From: Candidula unifasciata
Taxonomy: Eukaryota > Mollusca > Gastropoda > Stylommatophora > Geomitridae
Direction: 5' to 3'
Assembly: GCA_905116865.2 (NCBI GenBank)
Contig: CAJHNH020002491.1
Span: 326,642 to 390,641 of the forward strand
DNA length: 64,000 nt
Positions 1-10,600 of the stretch are shown here, in pieces. The translations under genes and the position numbers were made by a program. The notes beneath the pieces were generated by a model. The model was given only the letters and a program-made list of their open reading frames with translations, was not told the DNA's origin and searched no databases. Numbering within the stretch: position 1 is the first letter of the stretch; each line of letters opens with the position of its first letter.

Positions 1-172
1 TGAGGTTTTTCTAGGCAATTTTACGTCCAGTAGTTAGTCATTGCCTCTGGACGGTCGGCCCCCTGCTACTACTGTCGAAACCAACGCATGGCCCGCGGCT
101 GGAATCGAACCCGGCACCCCGGCATTACGAAGCGTTCGCATCGACTTAGCCACAGAGACGACTAGTGATGTT
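1..172 (-). mobile_element. SINE-A copy (tRNA-derived SINE)
   Basis: Read on the minus strand, a tRNA-like head comes first (GTGGCTAAGTCGATGCG as A-box region, GGGTTCGATTCC as B box) followed by a body. The same head and body recur at 2950-3180 (+) and 53135-53345 (-), with fragments elsewhere. The left edge may run outside the window. Confidence 0.8.
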
Positions 173-298
173 TATGTGTGCTTATCTCGGCAAAATTTCG
201 GCCTTTACTGCTCCCTGCAAATCTAGGAAAGCCAGCTGGCAAAGGTGGATTGCCATCACTCAATTTAATTTGTCATCAACATACACATAATCATATCA

Positions 299-736
299 TA
301 GTCTTAGTCGAGGTTTCAACATCAGAGCAATCAGGTTTCCTCATACTTGCTCCGTTCCTGTACCATTGAGAATCAAATTAAAAGTCCCTCACTGTCCCAT
401 TTGAAAACTGATGAGCAAACAATTTGTCCGGCGCCATCCAGAAATATGCTGTACATAGTAAATACATGTGGCAGTTGCTAGAGGTGCCAAAGCCAACTGT
501 CGCCACCAGATACGCTGTTTGTCGTTGATCAAAGTATTCGAGTACACACAGTAGAATTATTACATAAGGTATTTCACAAGCTCACGCTACGGGCCATATT
601 GAATACCACGACACAAACGAAAGGCATTCCACGTGCAAAACACAGCTCACAGAGCTGCAACCAAGCATTAAATCAGTAGCTCAGGCAGCGTGACCGTGGA
701 CTACAGTCCAAATGTGGAAACTGCATTAGTAAAGCG
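299..736. repeat. Repeat H, copy 1
   Basis: About 440 bp that aligns through most of its length with 24818-25273, starting at 'gtcttagtcgaggtttcaac' and ending near 'aactgcattag'. No tRNA-like head, terminal inverted repeat or intact reading frame is apparent, and the class is unknown. Confidence 0.75.
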
Positions 737-739
737 CAT

Positions 740-1620
740 TTTAGACCGGAAGTAACATAATCATCGAGCAGCAGGCCCAATACAGAACGACATATGGGAT
801 AAAACCCGGTGCAATGAAGTTGATCCTCTCGACTTTAACCCTTTCCTTCGAAAGGATAAACCGGCATTATAGATCCTTCACCGCATAAATTATACATGGA
901 CATATTCTCATACCCCAAATGAGTGCCGTTGGTCTATCAATGTATACAAATGGGAATTTCTACTCTGTTTTTTTTTTTTTTTGCCGGAGAATGGGCGTAT
1001 TTTACCAATGAAAATGTGCCTTTTTGCAGTATAGGAACTTAAAAGCAGACAAAATCTCAGACCCACACAAGCCTCGTCGATTCCTCAAGAAAAAGTGACC
1101 TAAGATAAGTTAAATAATGTACAACTTACCTACAATATTGATATTCCTCGGTGGGAAAGGATTTTCTCACTTTCAAGGTGACGGAGAAGTTTTTCAGCCC
1201 GTCCCCTGGCCTCAGTAGTTACGTCTCGAATGGAGGCTGTTTTCATTAAGTGCCAGTCCCAGTAATTCGTTTCATGTGGATTTAAGGTCGAACAGGCTAC
1301 AGTTTGGTATACACTGATCCATACTTATTAAAGACGCACTATATGTCTACCTCAGTTATATCACTTTTTAAACTTGGGTATTTTGCATAGTGGGGTACAG
1401 ATTATAGATGAGATCAATAGCAGAGGTGAGTTTCTCTTGCTGACACCGCCTCACACTACATACCGTGACTTTCACTTTAACCAATGCCAGGATCTGTTGA
1501 GGATCTAATTTAATTGTCAATAATTTTAATCTCGTTTGCCTTGATGGAAGACCGTTCTAGGAAAAGTCCAATATTATGGGGAGGGTGTAGGGTTAGAGTT
1601 AGTCGATGTTCATATCACAC
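740..1620. other. Intergenic or intronic sequence, nothing recognised
   Basis: AT-rich sequence with a T15 run near 968-982. I see no exon, RNA or repeat match within the window. It may be intron of the fibrinogen-domain gene whose last exon follows. Confidence 0.5.
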
Positions 1621-1627
1621 CCTTCAC

Positions 1628-1784
1628 CTTGTGGGTTTCGGGGCCCTATTGTGTGGAAAACAAGAATAGACCCACTGCCTTTCCAACGTCGTGGGAGTCG
1701 ACTAATTGCAGGCTTCCTCTAAAGTCGGAAGGCATCTGCCTGAGAGGCAAGGAACCAAAAGTCTGCATACAGAAGAAGAAGATT
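1628..1784 (+). mobile_element. Element B copy, shortened
   Basis: It starts with 'gtgggtttcggggcccta', runs through the conserved 'gtcgactaattgcaggcttc' and 'ctgcctgagaggcaaggaac' blocks, then jumps directly to the GAA tail. About 100 bp present in full copies (for example 39705-39997) are missing. Confidence 0.8.
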
Positions 1785-1910
1785 TCATACCCTAACACTC
1801 ATCTCCAAGTTTGATTTTCCTGGGAATTTCCCCTCGGACAATCATCGAGATGGGGTGAAATAAAAGGGGAAAAAATAACCTATTATTTACTATATTCAAA
1901 CTTTTTTCAG

Positions 1911-2276
1911 GGCTACAACGAACTCCGTATTGACTTAGTCTACAAAGGAATCAAGATATTTGCTCACTACACAAACTTCAATCTCACCGACGAGTCATCT
2001 GGTTACCTAATCACCACTGGTGGGTTTTCCGGAAATGTCTATGACAGCATGAGCATTCAAAACGGCTACAAGTTCACCACTTTTGACAGGGATAATGACA
2101 GATCAGACTACAACTGTGCCGTGCGGTACCACGGGGCCTGGTGGTACAATTCCTGTTATGACTCCAGTTTGAACGGTGCATGGGGAGACAGCGACTTGAC
2201 GGGTATTTCTTGGCATAACACCAGCACTACCTTGACAGGTATATCGTTCACAGAGATGAAGATTAGGCATGTTTAG
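1911..2276 (+). CDS. Fibrinogen-related domain (FReD) protein, 3'-terminal exon
   Basis: This is the C-terminal half of a fibrinogen C-terminal globular domain, about 121 codons to a TAG stop. Such domains bind sugars or acetylated groups in ficolins, tachylectins and snail FREPs, and are secreted. The exon follows an acceptor with a T-run (tttttttcag) and opens in phase 0 with GYNELRIDL. Diagnostic features are the calcium-site region FTTFDRDND, the Cys pair in NCAVRYHGAWWYNSC, and the ending EMKIRH. Upstream exons were not found, so the N-terminal architecture (IgSF, coiled coil or signal peptide) is unknown; it could be a FREP, ficolin-like, tenascin-like or angiopoietin-like gene. A poly(A) signal follows 115 nt after the stop. 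Confidence 0.93.
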   Translation, partial: GYNELRIDLVYKGIKIFAHYTNFNLTDESSGYLITTGGFSGNVYDSMSIQNGYKFTTFDRDNDRSDYNCAVRYHGAWWYNSCYDSSLNGAWGDSDLTGISWHNTSTTLTGISFTEMKIRHV

Positions 2277-2390
2277 ATGTCGCTTCCTCAACCCAAAGCT
2301 ATACATATTTATGCTTGCTCAACAGTTAGATCGGCTGGCTTAAATAATTGTGGGTAAGGTAATTAGGATGTATTCTGTAGTATGTATTTT

Positions 2391-2396
2391 AATAAA
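2391..2396 (+). other. Poly(A) signal of the FReD gene
   Basis: Canonical AATAAA lies about 115 nt after the TAG stop, followed by T/GT-rich sequence. It marks the likely 3' end of the fibrinogen-domain transcript. Confidence 0.75.
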
Positions 2397-2511
2397 GTGA
2401 TTTTCCAACCATCACCTCTTCAAGGTTCCTTGTGTTAATTGTGGCTTTGAAATCACTTCAAAAAAAGCAGAAGAAAAGAAGCCTTTTTTTTCAAAATTAT
2501 TTTTAGCATGT

Positions 2512-2709
2512 ACTACCAGACCTATATTTTTTTAAGACCAAATCGGATGTTGGTGGGTAATGTGATGAGCAAAGGGTCGGCCACCTTTACTCCCCAGGAC
2601 CTGCTACCTAATTAAGACTAGACCGACCTGGTAGCTAGGGATGTGGATTTGAACCTCCAAACTTCTGACCTGGGCAAGCGTCCAGCATTTATACTACAGC
2701 GGCTCCTGA
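2512..2709 (-). mobile_element. SINE-C copy, degenerate
   Basis: Minus-strand copy. Body 'cctatattttt...agacca' and 'cacctttactccccaggacc', with the tRNA-like head (minus strand) at the right end. It matches the better copy at 35990-36215. Confidence 0.7.
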
Positions 2710-2714
2710 AATCT

Positions 2715-2850
2715 TCTTCGCGTTCACCAGCTGTAAAATATTCTGCGGAAAATTCTGGTTGCTTATCCACTTTTGAACTGCAGTCCTGTTCCAGAACCTG
2801 GGTGTTGCGTGTGCATCCGTTTGACAGATTCGACTGGGCCAGTTTGGGTT
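2715..2850 (-). mobile_element. Element B fragment
   Basis: It shares 'cttcttcgcgttcaccagct', 'cagtcctgttccagaacctg' and 'tgtgcatccgttt' with full minus-strand copies such as 14325-14612. It abuts the SINE-C copy on its left. Confidence 0.7.
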
Positions 2851-2949
2851 GTTTCGCACAACTTTACTTCTTACCTTCCTCAATTCCCTTTTCTCATTTC
2901 GTCATGTCTTTTTACATCTTTATCTATAGAGGCTTATATTTGTTTGCAA

Positions 2950-3180
2950 ATGTCGGCTCTGTGGCTAAGTCGATGCGAACGCTTCGTAATGCCGGGTTCG
3001 ACCCCAGCTGCGGGCCATGAGCCTTGCGTTGATTTCGACAGAGGTATCAAGAAAGCCGACCGTCCAGTAAGCAATGGCAAACTACTAGACGTAAATTTGC
3101 CTTGAAAAACCACACAACAGCCAGGGGCTGTTGGGGTTGGTTCTGCAACGTCCTGTGAAGGATACGCAACTAACCTAACC
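2950..3180 (+). mobile_element. SINE-A copy, most complete
   Basis: The tRNA-like head contains 'tggctaagtcgatgcgaacg' and the B box 'gggttcgacccc'. The body includes 'gaaagccgaccgtccagtaa' and ends with 'tgaaggatacgcaactaacc'. It is the best plus-strand reference for the family. Confidence 0.85.
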
Positions 3181-5150
3181 TATCCTGCAAATGAATTTCT
3201 TTGTTTCTTTATGCTCTCATAACGATCAACATGTAAGCATTCCTTGTATGTCGTCTTTGACCTTTTTAATTTATGAAAACAGTCTTCCAAGGGTTGTCTT
3301 TCCTGTTTATATAGGGTGCATGTTAGCAGGAAGTGGTCTTTTGTGTTTTCACGGAAGCCTCTAAGCACAAGGGTGCTGTAAATTTGGCTTTCCAGTATCC
3401 AAGTCTAAATCTCCATAATTTTTTATTTGCTGAGATATTTATTATGTCTGTGACTTATGATGTCAGAGTTAGTTCTCTCAAATGTTCGCACGCCCTTCTG
3501 CTAGTAACACTCATTTTCCATTTTCTTCCACATTCCTGTAATATACCGTTTTATTTGACTGTTTCCCTCAGTTTTTTTCCTAGGCCTGTTTCTATTATAT
3601 CATGGCTGCTGGTAAAAATATCAACCTTTTCATTATCAACTATGCTTTTATGCGCAGAAACCCATGCTAAGGTGATCTGACGTTCGTTGTTTCTAAAAGG
3701 TGTGATTAGTGTTGATATCTCGTCCCCTGTGTAGTTTTCTAGTGATTGTACTGATGAAAGAGAATCTGTCGTTATTGTCAATTTCAAAACAAAAAACACA
3801 AAAAGATGGGGGAGAGGGAGAAGGGGTCTGTTGCTTTCTTTCTAAGGCGTACAGACGAACTGTTGTAACATTTTCCAGTAAGGAACATAACAACATGCTC
3901 CTACTTCATCTTTCTCATCCATTAGCGTATTTTATGTTTCAATGTGCTGCTGCCCTGTTATGATCCTTACTTGTAGTGGATCAATGTTGTGTGAAATCTG
4001 TTTTGCCAGGCTCATGACTACATATGGTGGTTTCAATTCCCGTGGTTATATCTTGAGCTTTATATCTCTTACTCATTTTAAGTGCACTTTCTAATTCCTT
4101 TAACATACTCTCCATCTGGCCTAGAAATGTTTCTCATTGACACTGCCTAGAATTTTGTATTAAAAGTGTTACATGCTATGACAAGGGATTGTGTGTGGTT
4201 TGAAGCCAGTAATTGTATATCGTTTCATTCTTATTTTAACGCTACTTCCATTGCTTCTCTTGATGTGCCTTTACCTGCAACCATGATAGTGGCCAGTGCT
4301 ATACCATTTAGTCTACTTTTTGTGCAGTCAGTTGCTGAGTCATAGACAATGCTTCCATATTCTATTTACCCTCTCAGGAAAGCATAAAATTGTAAGAGAG
4401 TGGCTTGAGCTTCCCAATTATTGCTTTTAATTTTCTTAAAAAGTTGCTAATCCTTTTATATTTGTCTGTTGTATCAATGTTTGCCTCAATTTAGCTGTTT
4501 ATCCAAAATCATTCCTAGAAACCGTGTGCTCCTTACTCTCTGGATTGGTCTTTGATCAACTCCAATTGTAACACTGCTAGTGTATGTTTTTTCTCTCTCT
4601 TAGGATGAATCTTTTATTTCTCTCATTCCTTGAAACCGTGTGCTCCTTACTCTCTGGACTGGTCTTTCATCAACTCAAATTGTAACACTGCTAGTGTGTG
4701 TTTGTTCTCCCTCTTAGGGTGAATCTTTTATTTCCTACCCTGTTAACGTTATTTATGTGTTTCATCAATTTCCACAAAAAAGATGATTGGTCGACAGGCA
4801 TTTGGTTCCACCTGGTCTTTTCCTTTCTTCTAGACTGGTATAAGTATAGCTTCCTTCCATGCCTGAGGGACTATTCCTCTCTTCCAGCTGCGATTAAAGA
4901 CTGCTAGTAATTGCCTTGGAACCAAGTCATATCATCTGTAATCTTATCCTTCCCTGGTGATTTAGTATTTACTCACTGCCTATTCCAGCTCTTCAATATT
5001 AACATTTTCAGTTTTGATTTCTGTGACAAGACTTGCTCTTTCATTGCTTTTTGTGTGTGTGGTTCCGCTGTGGCAACAATGTGGTCTTCACTAGCATAGT
5101 ATTCCATAAATGTATTTGCAGCCATGTTTTTCCTGTTAGTATGTATTCAC
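3181..5150 (-). mobile_element. LINE remnant (RT and RNase H regions), inactive
   Basis: Read on the minus strand in shifting frames there is an RT start block (SPGKDKITDDM), then the sequence between RT and RNase H (YGSIVYDSATDCT), then an RNase H core with WVSAHKSIVDNEKVDIF, matching the LINE pattern 'WVPAHVGIKGNEKAD', then the His/Cys tail region. Order and motifs fit an RNase H-bearing LINE (I, Jockey or Nimb-like). Many stops and frame changes make it dead. A 114-bp tandem duplication lies inside the RT part. Confidence 0.75.
4519..4746. repeat. 114-bp tandem duplication inside LINE
   Basis: The block beginning 'aaaccgtgtgctccttactc' occurs at 4519 and again at 4633, the two units differing at a handful of positions. 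It lies in the RT part of the 3181-5150 LINE remnant. Confidence 0.85.
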
Positions 5151-5159
5151 GTGGATAAC

Positions 5160-5690
5160 ATCCGATGAAAGATGTATCAGAGATAAGTTAAAGAGACCAA
5201 AAATTGCATTTTTTAAAATGAACTTGGTGCATTATTCATGTCATTGGCAGTCAAAGAAAATAATTCTTGCATGCGATATAGAGCTAGTTTTAACATACAG
5301 CTGTAAAGCCAGGACAATTATTAAACAAGGCTAACAATATCTTAAGGACTCAGAGATGTGATTTTACAGAAGAATCCTTGAAATCACTGGACAGCTAAGA
5401 AGAGCAGCCCAGATGTTCTGAAAAAGGCGAGTGCTCGAAGACAACTTATCACAAACATAGAAAGAAAGTCATCATTTGTTGATCATGTTATAAAATGAAA
5501 CGGGAACATATTGTGTCTGCCAGAAATGTGTGGGAAAGAGAGACAGGAAGACAGCGCAAGAAGATTCTTAACGACCTTTTGTCATGGCACAACGGGGTGT
5601 GAACACACAAACTGACACAGCTGCGAATCTCAGATTGTGCAGAGGCATGATGGCCCACACCAGTTGACAAGGCACTTGATAATGTTACCC
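5160..5690 (+). mobile_element. LINE C-terminal fragment
   Basis: Degenerate plus-strand coding sequence resembling other LINE ends in the window: KKRKLSFVGHVI-like and GKRDRGRQRKK-like segments, then a region corresponding to 'NGVITQTDTAANLRLC'. Several frame breaks; no complete reading frame. Confidence 0.6.
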
Positions 5691-5699
5691 GGTTTAATG

Positions 5700-6765
5700 G
5701 TGTCTGTTACTGGACCCTTCTCGCAAATGGCTTTTGCTAGTTTCTACAATTTATCTTTTATCTTTAAGTTCAGGTTTTCTGTCTTATTCCACCAGGCATT
5801 TCTTGTTCTTTAATTTTATGTTTTTATATTTAACTTAGATCACTTTTTGCTCGTCTACTTCTGAACTGCAGTCCTGCTCCAGAACCTAAGTTGTGCGTTT
5901 GCGTCAGTTTTATATATCTCATTCTCTTGAATACAGACTGTTGGTTCCTCGCCTCTCCAGCAGATGCACTCCGACTTCAAAGGAAGCTCCCCAATTAGAC
6001 TCTTACGACATGCTTTTAGGGAGGCAGTGGGTCTTGTTTTCCCCTACAATGGGGCCCAGGAACCCACACGGGTTGATTGTTCTATCTCTGCTGTTTCTTC
6101 AGCCTCTGACTTTTCCCTACAAAATCTGTAGCTATTTCTTGCAATATGTCTGTAATTTTGCTGTGCACCTCTTGCATGCACATATGATATCTGCAATGTT
6201 ACTTTTAGCCTTTTGTCTTCATGTTGCCGTATCGTGTGTTAATATTTTTATAATACTCTTGTCAGCAAAGCGAATTTTTCCTAGTCAGCTAATTTGTAAT
6301 TCTATCCTGGCAATGGTTTCTGTTTCTGTAGGATATAATTCATGTTTACAAGTTTCCCTGATCTGTGATGGCTGCCTGTTAACAGATCCAGTATAATGCT
6401 ATCAGTTTTGTAAAAAAAATCACCACCAGAACGTTGTCAAGAGTGCAGGTCTTCAAGAATAGCAGCTGACTGTTAAATTTAAGTTTATTTCAGTCTTCCA
6501 TTTTGTCTCCCATGGTGTCAGTATCTGGGGATCCTCATCTCTGAGCAGTTATTAAAATCTTGAACAATTAAGCAGTTTGTGTCTATTTCCATTTCTGAAA
6601 GTTTAGGGGCTACATAATTTGTATATTCTGATTTTCTCTTCCTTTAGAATGATAAAGCCTACAATTTTATCGCTTGGTATTAAGATTCAAATAAGTATTA
6701 ATCTTCTTTATGCCACTGTCAGATGCAGTATATCGCTTGATATCCTTTGACTAAAAATCTTCATC
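5700..6765 (-). mobile_element. LINE remnant interrupted by an element B copy
   Basis: Minus-strand LINE-like sequence (degenerate, probably the endonuclease/RT region) is split by the element B copy at 5850-6080, so the LINE is older. The LINE assignment rests on context and weak translated similarity only. Confidence 0.4.
5850..6080 (-). mobile_element. Element B copy
   Basis: It contains 'gcagatgcactccgacttca', 'gaggcagtgggtcttgtttt', and ends with the conserved cap 'cccacacgggttg'. Minus orientation, inserted in LINE sequence. Confidence 0.8.
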
Positions 6766-6769
6766 TTTA

Positions 6770-6930
6770 CGTTCACCATTTTTACACTCTGGCGTAAAGT
6801 TCTGGTTGTTCGTCCACTTCTGGACCGCAGTCCTGCTCCAGAACCTGAGTGTTGCGTGTGCATCAGTTTTACGGATCTGATTCAATTGAATGCTGGTTGC
6901 TTGCATCTCAGGCAGATGTCAATTTTGTCT
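6770..6930 (-). mobile_element. Element B fragment
   Basis: It shares 'ggcgtaaagttctggttgtt', 'cagtcctgctccagaacctg' and 'tctcaggcagatg' with other copies. Truncated at the right end. Confidence 0.75.
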
Positions 6931-6934
6931 CCAT

Positions 6935-7620
6935 TAGGGGTTTTGTTTAAGACATTTTAATTTTATTTAAACTCCTTTAGCGTTTGACTAATATGTTAAG
7001 TGTCCTGCATGTTCGGTCAAGGTTTTTTTTACCCTAATGCTGTGCGTTGACTGCACAGAACGTGGGTAGGAGCCCATTAGTAGTGGGGGAAGGGAAGGCG
7101 TTCAAGACAAAGGGCCGGGCAATAGCTGCCTGCCAGGGCTCCATGAATTTAACACTATCTGGAGGCAGCATGTAAGTCATGTCTATCCCATCTGTATTTT
7201 GAAGATATTTTAATACCTAAGTGATAAAATATTAGGAAAACTAGAGGCATTGTGATTTTTACAAGAATTGTATGGTTTAGATATTGTATATAGTTTATAG
7301 ATTAAACAGTTGTCAATGTGTGATGTGCCCAACAAGTCGACCGCCTTTACTTTCCAGGATATTACCTGGCAGGCATTTTAAATGCATCAAAATATAAATT
7401 GTGTGTAGGGAATAGAAATCTCATTCAGAGAGGCATTTAAAAAGTTACAGTCAGGTAATATGAACTCAGAATACTTAATATTTTAGTTGCAGCGGGGATA
7501 TATTTAACCAGCGATTTTCAACCTATAGGTGCTCGAAAGTTATTTATAAAAGGTCAAAGACATATGGACATCTCTCATCCACACACAGAAAAACAGTTTA
7601 AACAGAAATAGTTTCATAAC
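6935..7620. other. Downstream flank of RPL32, mostly unassigned
   Basis: No gene seen. A SINE-C fragment (minus) lies at about 7318-7385 ('cctttactttccaggatatt'). At 7508 'cagcgattttcaacctatag' resembles the SPIN-type terminus seen at 30617, but no second end was found. Confidence 0.4.
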
Positions 7621-7621
7621 A

Positions 7622-7627
7622 TTTATT
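7622..7627 (-). other. RPL32: RPL32 poly(A) signal
   Basis: AATAAA on the minus strand, 20 nt after the stop codon. The very short 3'UTR is usual for ribosomal protein genes. Confidence 0.8.
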
Positions 7628-10600
7628 TTGTAGGCAAACAATCAGTTTACTCATCCTCCTTGGATCGGAGGCGAGCGTTGGGGTTCGTCACCTTGATAGC
7701 CAACTGCTGGGCACGCTCGACAATGTCTTTCCTCTTCCTGCTGGAGACATTGTGTGCAATCTCGGCAGAGAATGTGCGGTTCTGCATCAGTAAAACTTCC
7801 AGTTCCTGCGCAGGAAACAAATACACAATGTGAAGGTCAAAGAATGCACATCAAAATATGTTCTCATAAAGTATTTTCTCTTGATTTTTTTTTTTATCTA
7901 TTTCTATGCATTTACTTCATTACCAAAATGGTGGGTCTGAATCTTAACCGGTTGCTCCAGTAGGTTAGATCAGGCATCCCTGACGTAGGTGTGCTCCATA
8001 CTATATCTAAAGCTTTTAGTCTCTCAAATTCTTGGAGTTTCAATGAGTACAGCAAAGACTGCTTTTGTAACTGATGAAATTCTAAAAATGTCAGTAGAAA
8101 AAAAAATAATCTACAAGATCAGATCAATGAAAAACTAATTCTGCAGATTAGAGTGCTCTATTTTGTACTTTAAATTTATTGAAAATAGTAAATACTTTCT
8201 ATCTGTGTAGCTGATAGCTGCAATAGGGGCAAAGAATAGCAATCACGTTCTACCATGTCTAGTAGGATTGCCCAGACATTTGTCCTTGCCAAACAGCAAT
8301 TATATGGAGATCCAAAAACATTTCATTTTAAATTTTACTTCAACTGCTAATACCACTAGCTATTAGTGCATTTACATATGGCTGCAAAACGTAGACCTTA
8401 AGCAGAAATAAAAAAAAGCACTAGAAGTGAAATCTTTTACAATAAAATCCAGCACATTTGCAACTATGAACCTCTCAACTGCAGTGAAAAGATGAAAAAT
8501 GCAATGGTACAGAGACTGCAATAAGATCTAATGGCCTCTCCAAAAACAATACTAGAGGGCTCAGCAGAGGGGAGGAGTAGAAAAGGCAGACAGAAAGACC
8601 GAGATACAGAACTTAACTGATGACAGGTCTTAGGCAGGCATCAATGAAGTCAATTCTAATCATCAAAAGGTAGAGGGATCTGACTAAACAGCAACTGGTG
8701 AACCCAAGGTGTTTTAGGATGATGATAAATCTACAATGCATATGTTGTAAGAAGTGACTACAGACAGCTTTTGTCAAAATCGCTAAATCTTACAAAAATC
8801 CAAGCATGAGTTTGAATTGTGCGAAAGAAATTGTGGAAGATGCTTAGAGGGGACTAGCAAAGATACAACCAAACCACAACAGAAAGACAGAAAATGCTAG
8901 CAGTCTAATGAAGTCAACCTTTTGTCTAAAGATTACAAACGACCCTGCCTAAATAAAAGACATAAGCAGTGGAATTTCTTTTTTTTTAAAGAAAAACAAA
9001 AGTACCTTAACATTGTGGACTAGGAATTTCTTGAAGCCATCAGGGCAGACATGCTTGCACCTCTTCCAGGTACCGTAACCGATGTTTGGCATCTTGTACT
9101 GACCCTTGAACCTCCTCCTGACTCTGTTATCAATACCCTTGGGCTTGCGCCAGTTTGCCTGCGATGAAGAAATATAAATTAATGCACCTTTTAGCTAGTT
9201 ACCTTCTTTAACAAGGCTCAAGAGTAGAAGACAAAAAAAAAAAATACCTACTTTTGTGATCTGAATATATGAAGTTGGCTGGCTCATTACAGTGCTCTTT
9301 CATTTTTATCTTATTTTCTTTTCATTTGCCTGAGAGACAACATACTGCATTGTGCCTACTTACAGATTACTCCTCAAGGGTTTGTTAACCAGGTCAGTCA
9401 TCTCATTTCGTATGATATGACATAGCATTATTTTTATATTGTCTGCTAAATTATGTCTATCAAGAAACCCATGCAGCGCAACAGCGTGAGGACTAGTCAA
9501 CCCTCACGTGAGGGCACGGGCAGATCTAGTCTTTTACCTTCAATTGTTCGCCCTTATATATAAACTACAAGATGGTGTGGACAGAAAAGTAACTAAAGGG
9601 TGGGCGTGGGGAGCTTGGCCAATCAGTGTGTTAGCAACAATATCAAGGACACCCTGGTTCTAAGGGACTGAGTGGCATACACAGGACTACAGATTTTTCT
9701 TCAGCATCCACCCATTTAGAACATAACTCTAGCATGTGCGCTTTTTGACCTGTTACTTTTATGTGACATTACAGTGTCACTGTTGTGAGGCCATCATAGT
9801 TTTCTAGTTCACAGGTTGGGACCTCTATTCGGTCTGTCCAAAGCAGCCACATAATGCTGGGTAGGCCTTAAGAGAATGCAGGGGCATAAATTTCCCGTCG
9901 TCCATAAGTGCAAAGCCAATACATAGTAAGGACGGACCTCACTTCTGTATATCAGGCCTCTCTTAAAAACAACGCCTTTAAAAGCCAGCAAACCTATGAT
10001 TATTACTACCTACATAGAATGGGGTGCTTTTCATGCTACTTTTACTGAAGCAGGCTTCATGTCCACTAAAACTTCATAGCATTTTACAGATACCTAGTGG
10101 CATTTAGTGCCTGTGACTCTTGGCCTCAGTATTCTGATGGGTATAGTCTTTTAGTAGCAGACGTTAAAAAAAATTCACCTTGACTAGATAATTAAGTTTG
10201 CTATTTCCATCTTTAGATAAAACCTAAGATCCTGTGACACTTTATGCGGCAATCTTCTGAATAACGGACGGTCACAAATTACCGAGGCCGAAAATATATC
10301 CCAACAGGGCCTCAATCACATGTCAATTGCGGAATTCCGGCAACAAATTGCACTTCCTCACCATCGAGAGAATCTCCCACGCCGCCTATGCGCGGCGCTG
10401 ATTGGGGCTAAACTATGACTGGGACTCCTGCATGTTACTGAGGCCCTGTTAGGGTATATTTTCGGCCGTTATTCGGAGGATAGCCCATTATTCTTATACC
10501 TTAACACGTCAATGTGCATAAATTTAAAGAAATCATGGACGGAGATAGAAGTTCTCTCTTTAGCACAAATGCCTGCAGTATTGTGGAGCATGCCTTTACG

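Noticed and set aside
2945..3015. Possible tRNA gene
   Set aside because: A and B boxes are present but the segment continues into the SINE-A body, and the acceptor stem does not close; it is a SINE head, as are those at 36215, 39000, 57680 and 59125.
7508..7560. Third SPIN-type end
   Set aside because: Only about 20 bp resemble the terminus and no second end is found; too weak to list as an element.
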